A stretch of DNA of 64,000 nt, taken from the NCBI RefSeq assembly GCF_040786275.1, contig NZ_JBFMVT010000002.1:806001-870000 (forward strand), read 5' to 3'. The translations under genes were made by a program, and so were the position numbers. This document shows positions 47,915 to 56,308 of this stretch, in pieces (the stretch's first letter is position 1; every line of letters starts with the position of its first letter). The stretch comes from Buttiauxella gaviniae (lineage in GTDB: Bacteria > Pseudomonadota > Gammaproteobacteria > Enterobacterales > Enterobacteriaceae). The notes under the pieces are model-generated. The model did no database searches. It saw only the letters and a list, made by a program, of their open reading frames with translations, and was not told the DNA's origin.

Positions 47915-48097
47915 ACGCTTAAATACAGAGCAGACTAAAGGAAAGCAAAATGCTAATCTCACAGACGAAGAGACTCCTGCTGTAACCTCCCCTCCCCTGC
48001 AAAAAACCTGACATTTTCTTTTAGGACCAACAATGGGACCAAAATGAAAATTGAATTGATTATTAGCACATATAAAACAAATAGTTATAAAACCAAT

Positions 48098-48200
48098 TCA
48101 GACTCCCCCAGCCCACCAAAATCTCCGTCAGTGGTTACCAGAGCCACCTGATGAAGTCGAAAGCCCGCTTAACGAAAGTTACGCGGGCTTTTTTGTGCCT
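48098..48200 (+). other. attR: second copy of the ssrA 3' region
   Basis: An imperfect copy of the attL sequence: CTCCCCC, CCACCAAAAT, GGTTACCAGAG, GATGAAGTC and a terminator hairpin followed by TTTTTTGTGCC. It marks the right end of the 16.2-kb element. A rebuilt terminator lies at 48161-48193. Between cbtA (47914) and here no gene is seen. Confidence 0.75.
48161..48193 (+). terminator. Terminator hairpin in attR
   Basis: AAGCCCGC and GCGGGCTT form a stem around an internal loop, followed by TTTT. It corresponds to the original downstream terminator of ssrA. Confidence 0.75.
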
Positions 48201-48205
48201 GTTGT

Positions 48206-48586
48206 TTGCGTTTATTGTTTCGTAGGGCAGGTAAGCATTTGAACTACCTGCCACAAATGTTGGATGGCGCTACACTTATCCAACCTACCTTCTCCCACCA
48301 CTGCAACACCTGCAACTCAAGAAAATTCTTTGGAAAACAACTCGCATTCCGGTCAGTAGCGGGTTGGTTAACATCTTCGATTTACGATATAGTTTGCCGG
48401 CTGCGGCAAAATCCGCAGCCGGGATTTGCACCCCGGATCTCACAACGTCGATTTATAAACTTAGTTTATATATTGAGGCATGCGCACACCTGTTGCCTGT
48501 TACACTTCCATGTAATAACGCAATATATCAATGGTGGCTCAGGCGGGGCAGTCTTCAGACTGGCCGGAATCCGTTGTGACCGGTAG
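48206..48586 (+). CDS. Ash/Icd-like phage protein remnant (possible)
   Basis: The 126-residue frame ends GGSGGAVFRLAGIRCDR, a tail that I associate with the Ash/host cell division inhibitor Icd-like proteins of P4-type satellites. The nucleotide block around 48390-48650 (GCCGGCTGCGGCAAAATCCGC, GGATTTGCACCCC and so on) is also typical of those loci. The N-terminal third overlaps a REP element, so the start is doubtful and the locus may be a remnant or an RNA-type regulator. Confidence 0.4.
   Translation: MRLLFRRAGKHLNYLPQMLDGATLIQPTFSHHCNTCNSRKFFGKQLAFRSVAGWLTSSIYDIVCRLRQNPQPGFAPRISQRRFINLVYILRHAHTCCLLHFHVITQYINGGSGGAVFRLAGIRCDR
48221..48288. repeat. REP/BIME-like pair
   Basis: GGCAGGTA and TACCTGCC form one palindrome (48226-48252), and TTGGATGGCGCTACACTTATCCAA follows at 48260-48283. 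This is the usual two-unit arrangement of enterobacterial REP elements. Confidence 0.7.
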
Positions 48587-48667
48587 TGCAAACTCCGTCT
48601 GAGCTACCACCTAAGAGATTTGCACCTCCAGTGGTAGCTATCATCGCTAGCAACGGAGAATGCGAGA

Positions 48668-48964
48668 ATGAAATTACCACACAGCCCCACCTTCCTACCC
48701 TTTCAACAAGACTGGCATCCAGCGGACATTATCGCGGCGCTGCATAAAAAAGGCACTTCACTGGCAGCGGAATCACGCGCTGCGGGTTTGAGTTCCTCAA
48801 CGCTCACCAATGCGCTAAATCGCCCATGGGCAAAAGGGGAAATGCTGATTAGCAAAGCGATTGGCGTGCCCGCCGAAACCATCTGGCCGAGCCGCTATTT
48901 TGATGAAAAGACCCATAAGCCTATCGTTCGGCTAATGCGCGCAAGCCGCCAGAAACGAGATTGA
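48668..48964 (+). CDS. Ner/SfsB-like HTH regulator
   Basis: This 98-aa protein has the Nlp/Ner winged-HTH: DWHPADIIAALHKKGTSLAAESRAAGLSSSTLTNALNRPWAKGEMLISKAIGVPAETIWPSRY. Ner is the Mu-phage repressor of early transcription; SfsB is the chromosomal paralogue. It follows GGAGAATGCGAGA. Position next to the Ash-like remnant suggests a phage or satellite origin. Confidence 0.9.
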   Translation: MKLPHSPTFLPFQQDWHPADIIAALHKKGTSLAAESRAAGLSSSTLTNALNRPWAKGEMLISKAIGVPAETIWPSRYFDEKTHKPIVRLMRASRQKRD

Positions 48965-48984
48965 AGTTTGTAGGGAAAATAGGC

Positions 48985-49349
48985 AGTGGTGCCATCCGTC
49001 AACGATCCCTTGCGGATGGCGCTACTGTTATTGGAAACAGGGAAATCAACATTCAGAGATAGCAAAACTTATCCTAAGATCAATCTCAGGGATTTATTGA
49101 TCGCTTTCGGTAATCACTTATATAATACAAAAGCTTTTCTCTTACATTGTTTCCATCTTTTGGGATAACTGATTAAGGTTTTTAATGTTATGAACACGAT
49201 TTAGACTCGTGTATTTGATAACAAATCCTTCCATTCAAATAACGGCAAAGCAATATAAAAGAAACATTCTGCGGTTGTGACAGTATTAATGTGTATTTTT
49301 ACACATTCCAGTCTATTCACCTGCAAAAAAATAAACTCATTACACAGAG
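48985..49349. repeat. REP-like hairpin and AT-rich upstream region of the EAL gene
   Basis: GCCATCCG and CGGATGGC form a palindrome at about 48990-49020, a REP-like unit. The rest to 49349 is AT-rich with no gene. Confidence 0.55.
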
Positions 49350-51584
49350 ATGATAATCATGTTATTGGCAGCAGCCAAAGATGATGTTTTACTGAAAAGA
49401 ACAAAAATTCCTTTCTTCGCCGGAGTCGCATTTTTCCTCTTCCAGTTTCTGGCTGAATCCCTCACCGCTCTGGAGCAAATCGCAGGCGCAACGATACGAT
49501 TTTATGATCTTACACTGCCGCTAATTTCTGCTTTGCTGGTGTTATACCGAATGAAGGCGCTTCCCATTCTGGGAGTATTTTTTCTTTATTCATACTTTTA
49601 TCATCCATTACCAGATACGCTGACACTCTCTTCCCAGTTACTGGCAGCGCTCATCAGCCAGCTATTATATTACTTGAGTACAGGAAAACGCGGTGCGGTT
49701 AGCTTTGGGCGAAGCCAGTTAACGGCCCAGCGTATAGGCTGGCTAGTATGCTGCAACTCCGTATTATATGCGCTGTTTCATCACTGTTTGCAGGCTAATT
49801 TCGACCCTGAATCCGTCGCTGAAATCTTTACAGTACAGAGACTTATCAACGTTCAGTGGATGATGAACTCCTGCATTACAGGTATCCCTTTTTGTTATCT
49901 TTTACTCCGCATCTGCCATAAACCTGCGTGGGGGCTTATGTATTTCAGGCAGGTAAAAGAGTCGGTAAAATCAGGCCCTTCTATTTTCTTTCAGGTCGCC
50001 TGGTGGCTTTTACTGCTGATTATTACTTATTGCCTGATTTCAAAAAACCTGAATACTTTGCTGTTTACTGATTATTCTTTATTGTGGCTGTTGCCCGTGA
50101 TGTTATGGGGAACGGTGCGTATTGGGCACGCCCTGGTTGCACCTGTCTGGGTCATCATACTTATATTGCTGGGAAACTATATCGACGGATATATTTCAAT
50201 AGCTAATACCCTTACAGACGCCAACCATTTACATAGCCTGATTATCTCTTCTACGACGATTTTTATTTTCTCACTTACCATTGTTGCTACTGGTGTTATC
50301 TCCTCGCGTAGCAAAAAATACTCCCAGCACGTTAGCCGACTTTACCGTGCCGAACCCAATACAGGGCTATTAAACTTCCAGGCTCTGAGCATGGATATGG
50401 ATAAACATTCAGCGGAAGCGTTATGCCTGATCCGTTGTCCTGAGCTGAATGAACTTGAACAAACTTATGGCGTAGAGTTTCGTTTTGAATTTGTGAAAGC
50501 ATTAAGCGCATATATCGCAAATTTACTGTCATGCTGTGACCGGATTTATTATAGCCCTGGTCATGGGCTGATCATCAGGCTGAACAATTCACCCGATATT
50601 CCTGCGTTTTACCGGTCACTCAGGGCTTTTCGTTTCCAGTGGAAAACGTCAATTCTGGGGCTGAATTGCGGGGTGGCATACACCAGCGAAAAAAGAATAA
50701 TCCGCAATTTGTCTGAAGCAATAAAGCAGTTAAATATAAACAGTTATATTTCGTTATTGCATGGCAGACCGTTATCCCTGAGCCCGACGGTTCCCGGAGA
50801 TAATATTGTGGAATCAGGCATGATTCGTGATGTTCTACAGCAAGCCATTGATAAGCAATCATTGATGCTGATGGCGCAGCCTATTGTGTCCACGATGCTG
50901 ACAGCGCAGCCCGTTATCTCTGTAAAAGGGAAGTTCCGCTATCATGAGATCCTTATCCGTCTCAAAACAGCCGATGAAAAATTAATTTTCCCTGATACGT
51001 TTCTCCCTCTGGCCCGAAAGGGTGGCCTGTTGCCTGCGCTGGATATTACAGTGATTGAACAGACTTTCCGGTTTATGCAGACCCGTAAAGGCTCAGATCC
51101 TGATTGTTATTTTTCAATTAACCTGACGCCAGAGTCGCTGCACCAGACTGATTTTCTGGATAATGTTTCCACATTATTCAAAAAATACAGCATAGCGCCT
51201 TACCGTATTATCTTTGAAATTATTGAATCTGAAATTCTGGATAATGATAATGTTTCGGAGATTCTGAGGAGTCTACGAAACGCAGGTTGTAAGATTGCTA
51301 TCGATGATTTTGGCACGGGCTCCTCAAGCTATGAACGGTTACGCATGCTGAATGCTGATATTTTAAAAATTGATGGTTCATTTATTAAAAATATTATTAA
51401 TGACCCATTCAGCTATTGCGCTGTTAAATCATTTTGCGAGATGGCGAAGTTAAAAAATATGGAAATTGTCGCTGAATTCGTGGAAAACGAAGAGATAGCG
51501 CAGATGCTAACGAGTATGGGTATCGATTGGTTGCAGGGCTACCATATCGGGAAACCTGTTCCCGTTGAGTTAGCTGAGCTGTAG
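49350..51584 (+). CDS. Membrane-bound EAL c-di-GMP phosphodiesterase (YfgF/PdeA-like)
   Basis: The 744 aa have about eight or nine membrane helices (MASE1-like) in the first 330 residues, a degenerate GGDEF-like region (about 335-480, no GGDEF motif) and a C-terminal EAL domain. Active-site elements are EIL in RYHEILIRLK, Asn in FSINLTPESL, the Glu of FEIIESEIL, the Asp pair in AIDDFGTGSSS, Lys in LKIDGSFI and Glu in AEFVENEE. It should hydrolyse c-di-GMP. The architecture resembles E. coli YfgF. Alternative start: 49359. Confidence 0.92.
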   Translation: MIIMLLAAAKDDVLLKRTKIPFFAGVAFFLFQFLAESLTALEQIAGATIRFYDLTLPLISALLVLYRMKALPILGVFFLYSYFYHPLPDTLTLSSQLLAALISQLLYYLSTGKRGAVSFGRSQLTAQRIGWLVCCNSVLYALFHHCLQANFDPESVAEIFTVQRLINVQWMMNSCITGIPFCYLLLRICHKPAWGLMYFRQVKESVKSGPSIFFQVAWWLLLLIITYCLISKNLNTLLFTDYSLLWLLPVMLWGTVRIGHALVAPVWVIILILLGNYIDGYISIANTLTDANHLHSLIISSTTIFIFSLTIVATGVISSRSKKYSQHVSRLYRAEPNTGLLNFQALSMDMDKHSAEALCLIRCPELNELEQTYGVEFRFEFVKALSAYIANLLSCCDRIYYSPGHGLIIRLNNSPDIPAFYRSLRAFRFQWKTSILGLNCGVAYTSEKRIIRNLSEAIKQLNINSYISLLHGRPLSLSPTVPGDNIVESGMIRDVLQQAIDKQSLMLMAQPIVSTMLTAQPVISVKGKFRYHEILIRLKTADEKLIFPDTFLPLARKGGLLPALDITVIEQTFRFMQTRKGSDPDCYFSINLTPESLHQTDFLDNVSTLFKKYSIAPYRIIFEIIESEILDNDNVSEILRSLRNAGCKIAIDDFGTGSSSYERLRMLNADILKIDGSFIKNIINDPFSYCAVKSFCEMAKLKNMEIVAEFVENEEIAQMLTSMGIDWLQGYHIGKPVPVELAEL

Positions 51585-51591
51585 TTTTGTT

Positions 51592-51633
51592 CCCTGTGGC
51601 GGGTGGCACTTCGTTTACCCGCCACAGGGTTTT
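51592..51633 (+). terminator. Terminator after the EAL gene
   Basis: CCCTGTGGCGGGT (51592-51604) and ACCCGCCACAGGG (51617-51629) form a 13-bp perfect stem followed by TTTT. Confidence 0.88.
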
Positions 51634-51825
51634 CGATACTCATTTCAGATGGGTTCACCATGCGGCTTTACCTCCGCAGGGGTTGTGTCACGCGTCCTGC
51701 ACTCCCAATTAAATACATGCGGTTACGTTATTGCCCCCATCTTCTTCTGCGTTTTTCCCTCTTTTTCGCATCTCTCCCACTGCTTTTTGGGTACGAAAAT
51801 CGGCTGAAATAAGGTATAAAGCCGC

Positions 51826-52686
51826 ATGAAAATTCCAAATAGACTCCAGCCGCTGGTCGATGATGGCCTGATCGACGATGTGCTCCAACGACTGAAAAGC
51901 GGCAAAGAAGCCGATGTTTACACCGTTTTGTGCGGTGGCAATATCCAGTGCGCGAAGGTGTACAAAGAGGCGACGCAACGCAGCTTTAAGCAGGCCGTGC
52001 AGTATCAGGAAGGGCGTAAGGTCCGGAATTCTCGTAATTCCCGCGCAATGCAAAAAGGCTCAAAATTCGGGCGCAAGCAGCAAGAAGAGTCCTGGCAAAC
52101 TGCCGAGGTCGATGCGTTGTTCCGTCTGGCTAACGCCGGGGTACGCGTCCCGCAGCCCTATATGTGTATTGACGGCGTGTTACTGATGGAGCTGGTCACC
52201 GATGGCGACGGAACCGTTGCGCCACGTCTGAGCGATGTAGTTTTGTCTGAAGAAAATGCCGTTGCTGATTTCGATACGATGATCCGCAATATCGTGCGCA
52301 TGTTGTGTGCAGGCATTGTGCACGGGGATTTATCGGAGTTTAACGTGCTGCTCGACGATAATGGCCCGGTCATTATCGATTTGCCGCAGGCCGTCGACGC
52401 TGCCGCAAACAATCATGCAGAATCCATGTTTGAACGTGATGTGAATAACATCACCGCATATTATGGCCAGTTCGCGCCGCAACTGCTGCAAACCCGTTAT
52501 GCAAAAGAGATCTGGAAACTGTTTGAAGACGGAAAGTTAACGCCGGAAACTCCGCTGACAGGCCTGTTCGTCGAAGAAGTTCACGACGTGGATATGGATT
52601 CTTTGATTGATGAAATCATTGCAGCGGAAGATGAGTTTTACGATCGCCAGCGTGCTGCTAAAGAACGCAACGATCAATACGAATAA
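51826..52686 (+). CDS. RIO-type serine protein kinase
   Basis: The 286-aa protein has a RIO kinase fold. A P-loop-like SGKEADVYTV (residues 25-34) is followed by the ATP-binding Lys in CAKVYKE, the hinge MELVTDGDG, the catalytic loop IVHGDLSEFNVLL and the metal-binding D in VIIDLPQAVD. It resembles bacterial RIO kinases such as PA4780. Substrates are not known. It starts at an ATG after an AAATAAGG sequence. No partner gene is apparent; it is absent from E. coli K-12 here. Confidence 0.9.
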   Translation: MKIPNRLQPLVDDGLIDDVLQRLKSGKEADVYTVLCGGNIQCAKVYKEATQRSFKQAVQYQEGRKVRNSRNSRAMQKGSKFGRKQQEESWQTAEVDALFRLANAGVRVPQPYMCIDGVLLMELVTDGDGTVAPRLSDVVLSEENAVADFDTMIRNIVRMLCAGIVHGDLSEFNVLLDDNGPVIIDLPQAVDAAANNHAESMFERDVNNITAYYGQFAPQLLQTRYAKEIWKLFEDGKLTPETPLTGLFVEEVHDVDMDSLIDEIIAAEDEFYDRQRAAKERNDQYE

Positions 52687-52736
52687 TAAGGCTGCATGAC
52701 GAAAGTGGCGGGCTTGTTATTCGTGCCGTGAAGGCG

Positions 52737-53351
52737 CTAACTAAGCCCCAAAAGATGCGTCCCCATTCCCCAGTTAACCAGCTCGCAGCCTTTGTCGGTG
52801 ATGGCAAGCGTTGCATAGCCGCAGTTGTTATGACTGTAGCGGCGCAGATTATCCTCCATCGCGCCACCTTTTAGTTTCCAGACCAGCGCTTCAAGAAGAT
52901 CGCCGTGGGTGACGACGGCAACTGTTTCATCTGAGTGGTTGTCATAGAGATCCGCAAGGCTTCTCTGGAGCCGCGCAACCACGTCATGCACCGTTTCCCC
53001 CTGTGGAATGGTCGCTTTTGGCTCACCCGAAAATAACGGCGTCGTAATAGCCGGAAACTCGCGGCGAGCCTGCTCGTAGGTCATGCCCTGCAACACGCCG
53101 TAATCGCGCTCATATAAGCGCTCATCTTTCACCAGCGGGCATTGAAACTGTTGCGCCAGGGTGGTTGCCGTGGCGAGGGCGCGGGTGGCCGGAGAAGTGA
53201 CAACTCGCGTTATAGCCATCTCTGCCAGCGCCGTGCACAGTGCCGCCGCCTGCCTGTAACCACGTTCGGTCAGCGCGCTGTCTTGCCGCCCCTGAATTTT
53301 GCCCTGCCGGTTCCACTCGCTTTCCCCGTGGCGAATCACTACGACCTTCAT
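52737..53351 (-). CDS. Histidine phosphatase (phosphoglycerate mutase-like)
   Basis: The 204-aa protein starts at the ATG at 53351 after AAGGAAGAGA. It has the RHG motif VVIRHGESEWNRQGKIQGRQDSALTERG at residues 4-31, the YERDYGVLQG motif and the second His in VAVVTHGDLLEAL. The family includes GpmB/CobC/YtjC-type enzymes; the substrate is not determined. It converges on the RIO gene. Confidence 0.92.
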   Translation of the reverse strand: MKVVVIRHGESEWNRQGKIQGRQDSALTERGYRQAAALCTALAEMAITRVVTSPATRALATATTLAQQFQCPLVKDERLYERDYGVLQGMTYEQARREFPAITTPLFSGEPKATIPQGETVHDVVARLQRSLADLYDNHSDETVAVVTHGDLLEALVWKLKGGAMEDNLRRYSHNNCGYATLAITDKGCELVNWGMGTHLLGLS

Positions 53352-53450
53352 TCTCTTCCTTTCTTTCGTCGCTAGACTTAGCATTATCGGCAATGCGGTG
53401 CGAGAAGTCATTTCCGCCCTCGAAACTCTTTATTGTGCGTAAGGAACAGC

Positions 53451-53975
53451 ATGACTATTCAAACGATTACCCCCGCCGAGGCTAAAGTGCTGGTCGCCCA
53501 GGGAGCGGCGCTGATTGATATCCGTGAACGTGATGAATATGCGCGGGAAAATATCCCTGAAGCCCATTTGCTTTCTCTTTCTGCCATCGAAAGCGGCGAG
53601 CGACTGGGGCCGTTCGATCCCTTCGATACGGTGATTTTTCATTGCCAGTCCGGCACGCGTACCGCGCAAAATGCACAAAAACTGGCGGATTCCGTCGCGC
53701 CCGCGAAGGTGTTTTTGCTGGAGGGCGGATTAACGGCCTGGAAGAAAGACGCGCAGGAGATACTGGCCGATAAATCACAGCCGCTGCCACTGATGCGCCA
53801 GGTGCAAATTGCTGCAGGTTCTCTGGTGCTTGCGGGCGTAGGATTAGGCTTTGGCGTCCATCAGGGTTTCTTTTTACTGGCGGGTTTTGTTGGTGCCGGT
53901 TTGCTGTTCGCGGGTATCAGCGGTTTTTGCGGCATGGCTCGCTTACTGGCAATTATGCCGTGGAATAAGCCGTAA
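53451..53975 (+). CDS. ygaP: YgaP-like membrane rhodanese
   Basis: This is a thiosulfate sulfurtransferase-type protein. The cytoplasmic rhodanese domain (about 1-105) has the active Cys in [15 protein letters not shown]. It is followed by DUF2892 with two membrane helices ([20 protein letters not shown] and [19 protein letters not shown]). The ATG at 53451 after AAGGAAC gives 174 aa, as in E. coli. In E. coli ygaP lies near stpA and alaE, consistent with this region. Confidence 0.93.
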   Translation: MTIQTITPAEAKVLVAQGAALIDIRERDEYARENIPEAHLLSLSAIESGERLGPFDPFDTVIFHCQSGTRTAQNAQKLADSVAPAKVFLLEGGLTAWKKDAQEILADKSQPLPLMRQVQIAAGSLVLAGVGLGFGVHQGFFLLAGFVGAGLLFAGISGFCGMARLLAIMPWNKP

Positions 53976-54044
53976 AGTTGGCGTTCTTTGGGCTATGTTT
54001 AAAGGTATACGTTATTCATTTCTCTTCATTAAATGAGGCTAACT

Positions 54045-54224
54045 ATGTTCAAAGCAGGCGATCTCGTGCAACCCAAAAAGGGTGGCCCAAAGTATGAAGT
54101 TCTGGATGTCCAGGGAGATACGCTGTTCTGTACGCCTAGAAGTATTTTGACGGGCGAGACGGTGACGCTGAAAGCGGAAGATGTGGCGTTGTATAAAGAA
54201 GACGATGATTTCGGCGTTTGCTGA
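54045..54224 (+). CDS. YodC-like DUF2158 small protein
   Basis: This small protein (59 aa) starts at the ATG at 54045 after GAGG. FKAGDLVQPKKGGPKYEVLDV and the hydrophilic tail define DUF2158 (YodC). Function unknown. Confidence 0.85.
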   Translation: MFKAGDLVQPKKGGPKYEVLDVQGDTLFCTPRSILTGETVTLKAEDVALYKEDDDFGVC

Positions 54225-54234
54225 ATTTATTGAT

Positions 54235-54262
54235 TCAGGCGGGCCAGGCTTTACCCGCCTGA
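54235..54262. terminator. Hairpin between the YodC-like and YghW-like genes
   Basis: TCAGGCGGG and CCCGCCTGA form a perfect 9-bp stem with a 10-base loop. No strong T-run is seen on either strand, but the convergent position fits a terminator. Confidence 0.55.
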
Positions 54263-54271
54263 GCGCGGCTA

Positions 54272-54559
54272 TTAATAACCTCTTTCATAGCCCGCAAAAA
54301 AACATTTCACGGCGGTATCGGCGTTCACTTCTTTAAAAAAATCGGCGACCAATTCTTTATCAAGATTGTACCGACGCGTTAAGACGCCTGCCTCCCATGC
54401 CGCCCGCTGGCGATCCCCCGTTTGCTCTGAGATCCGGTGCGTAAACCCCAGCACAAAGCCGCGTTTATAGTCCGGGCAAAACCGTGTCACTTTGGTGACA
54501 CTATCGACTTCACGGGCTTTTAGCCCCGCCATTAATCCCTTTCCAAAATGGTTATCCAC
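54272..54559 (-). CDS. yghW: YghW-like DUF2623 protein
   Basis: The 95 aa, [15 protein letters not shown] onward, with [12 protein letters not shown] and [14 protein letters not shown], match YghW of E. coli (DUF2623), which is encoded elsewhere in K-12. Function unknown. Convergent with the YodC-like gene. Confidence 0.85.
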   Translation of the reverse strand: MDNHFGKGLMAGLKAREVDSVTKVTRFCPDYKRGFVLGFTHRISEQTGDRQRAAWEAGVLTRRYNLDKELVADFFKEVNADTAVKCFFAGYERGY

Positions 54560-54893
54560 TAGCGTGCTCCTGTTGATTTAATCGCCATATAAATAATTAT
54601 ATAACGACTTTTCAACAGTGGGTAGCCTAAAAATCAGGCTCGGTTCACCAAAAAATTAACCAACTGATTTTTAATATAAATTTAATCAAGGAACGACAAA
54701 ATCAGGAAACGCTGCCTGTTATGTCTCATTTAGCGGATTTTATTGACCAAACGTCTTTAAATAAAAATTTATCACTAATTGTTTAATTACAGGCAGGGAT
54801 ATAATCTAGCCACCTCAAACAAGCCATCTATTAGCACTGCTGCTAACGCTTAATCGCAGTGTATATCTCTAATTATCAGCCGGAGTCGGAATA
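54560..54893 (+). promoter_or_regulatory. AT-rich region upstream of alaE
   Basis: This 334-bp region holds no gene. It is strongly AT-rich and ends with a GGAG ribosome-binding site for alaE. E. coli stpA, which occupies a nearby place, is not present. The alaE promoter could not be placed with confidence. Confidence 0.4.
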
Positions 54894-55349
54894 ATGTTTT
54901 CTCCTGAGTCACGCCTGCGCCATGCAGTCGCAGATACTTTTGCGATGGTAGTGTATTGCTCGGTGGTGAACATGATGATTGAGATCTTTCTCTCTGGCAT
55001 GACGTTTGAGCAGTCCCTCTCTTCGCGTCTGGTTGCCGTGCCCGTCAATATTCTTATTGCCTGGCCGTACGGGTTTTATCGTGACGCCTTCATGCGTTTT
55101 ACTAAACGCTACAGCCACGCTAACTGGGCAAAAAACCTTGCTGATGTGCTGGCGTACGTGACTTTCCAGTCACCGGTGTACGTCGTCATTTTGTGGTCGG
55201 TAGGTGCAGACTGGAATCAAATCGTCGCCGCCGTCAGCTCGAACATTCTCGTTTCCATGCTGATGGGCGCTGTTTACGGCTATTTTCTTGATTATTGCCG
55301 CCGCTTATTCCGCATCAGCGGTTATCGGGATGCAAAAGTCCAGGCTTGA
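54894..55349 (+). CDS. alaE: L-alanine exporter AlaE (YgaW)
   Basis: This is an inner-membrane exporter of L-alanine. The 151 aa contain about four hydrophobic segments; [30 protein letters not shown] and [16 protein letters not shown] match AlaE. It lies in the ygaP-alaE-ygaC-ygaM order known from E. coli. Confidence 0.93.
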   Translation: MFSPESRLRHAVADTFAMVVYCSVVNMMIEIFLSGMTFEQSLSSRLVAVPVNILIAWPYGFYRDAFMRFTKRYSHANWAKNLADVLAYVTFQSPVYVVILWSVGADWNQIVAAVSSNILVSMLMGAVYGYFLDYCRRLFRISGYRDAKVQA

Positions 55350-55386
55350 TAGCGTTGAGGCACACGCACAACAACGCCTGTGGAAA

Positions 55387-55728
55387 TCAATGTTCGCCAA
55401 ACAATCCCGATAAGTATCTTTCCAGCGCAATGCGCGAACTAAAGCCGTGCGGAATGCCGTAATGCTGATGGGTTTCACCCGCCAGATAGAGTGGAAATTG
55501 CTGGTAGTGATCGCAGGTTTTAACGTCCGACGCGGGGTCTGCCAAAGTCTGGCTGCGTTCTTTTAATGTTGGGTGAATAATCAGCGCCGTTCGCCCCATC
55601 CGCGCTTCACGGTTCACATATACGTAATTTTCACCACGGCGGTATCCGTACGTTTTCGGTGTCACTATATCCATGGTAAAACCGGCTTTTTCAAGAACGC
55701 GGGCCACCTCATCGGGTCGTAGATACAT
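55387..55728 (-). CDS. ygaC: YgaC-like DUF2002 protein
   Basis: The 113 aa, [17 protein letters not shown] onward with [27 protein letters not shown], match YgaC (DUF2002), a small cytoplasmic protein reported to be Fur-regulated in E. coli. Function unknown. Confidence 0.92.
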   Translation of the reverse strand: MYLRPDEVARVLEKAGFTMDIVTPKTYGYRRGENYVYVNREARMGRTALIIHPTLKERSQTLADPASDVKTCDHYQQFPLYLAGETHQHYGIPHGFSSRIALERYLSGLFGEH

Positions 55729-55888
55729 AATTTTTCCTCGTCATCTTCAATTGCTGCGCAACCTTACAATAACCAGCATTAGCAACGCTTTCAGATTAGT
55801 CCATAAAGACCGTGAAAGAGCGTGAACTCCCTCATTACCAAAATTTATGGTCTACACTGAGTAGTACATCGCAAAAAGGGAGAAAACA

Positions 55889-56215
55889 ATGTTTAACCGC
55901 GTAAATCGAAATGATGTAGACGAAGGCGTTGATGATATTAACCGTGACGTGAACCAACTGGCCGACACGCTGGAAGAGGTTCTGAAATCGTTCGGTAGCG
56001 ATGTTAAAGAGGAAGGGGAAGCCGCCCGCAAAAAAGCGGAGTCTCTATTGAAAGAGACGCGTGCTCGCCTTCAGGGTCGCACCCGAGTTAAACAGGCAGC
56101 ATGTGATGCTATCAGTTGTGCCGATACGTATGTGCGTGACAAACCGTGGCAGAGCGTTGGTATTAGCGCCGCCGTCGGCATTTTCATCGGGGCGTTATTA
56201 GCTTCCCGTCGATAG
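55889..56215 (+). CDS. ygaM: YgaM/ElaB-family DUF883 membrane protein
   Basis: The 108-aa protein has a long charged coiled-coil N-terminus (DDINRDVNQLADTLEEVLKSFG to LKETRARLQGRT), an ElaB/YqjD-type Asp/Lys pattern and a C-terminal membrane anchor ending GIFIGALLASRR. Relatives bind ribosomes at the inner membrane during stationary phase; this is not shown for YgaM. Confidence 0.92.
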   Translation: MFNRVNRNDVDEGVDDINRDVNQLADTLEEVLKSFGSDVKEEGEAARKKAESLLKETRARLQGRTRVKQAACDAISCADTYVRDKPWQSVGISAAVGIFIGALLASRR

Positions 56216-56269
56216 TGAGTCACCGCTCTTTAGTGATAACCCAGTGTCGTGATAATAAATATGCGTCTC

Positions 56270-56296
56270 AACCCCGAGCCAGTGGCCCGGGGTTTT
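56270..56296 (+). terminator. Terminator after ygaM
   Basis: AACCCCG pairs with CGGGGTT, with an inner GCC/GGC stem, followed by TTTTT. On the other strand AAACCCC-type sequence serves the convergent MocR gene less well. Confidence 0.8.
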
Positions 56297-56308
56297 TCGT
56301 TTTATGGA

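Noticed and set aside
48364-48579. Second reading frame in the Ash-like region
   Set aside because: It overlaps the frame ending in the characteristic Ash/Icd tail and may be only a shadow; neither frame is certain.
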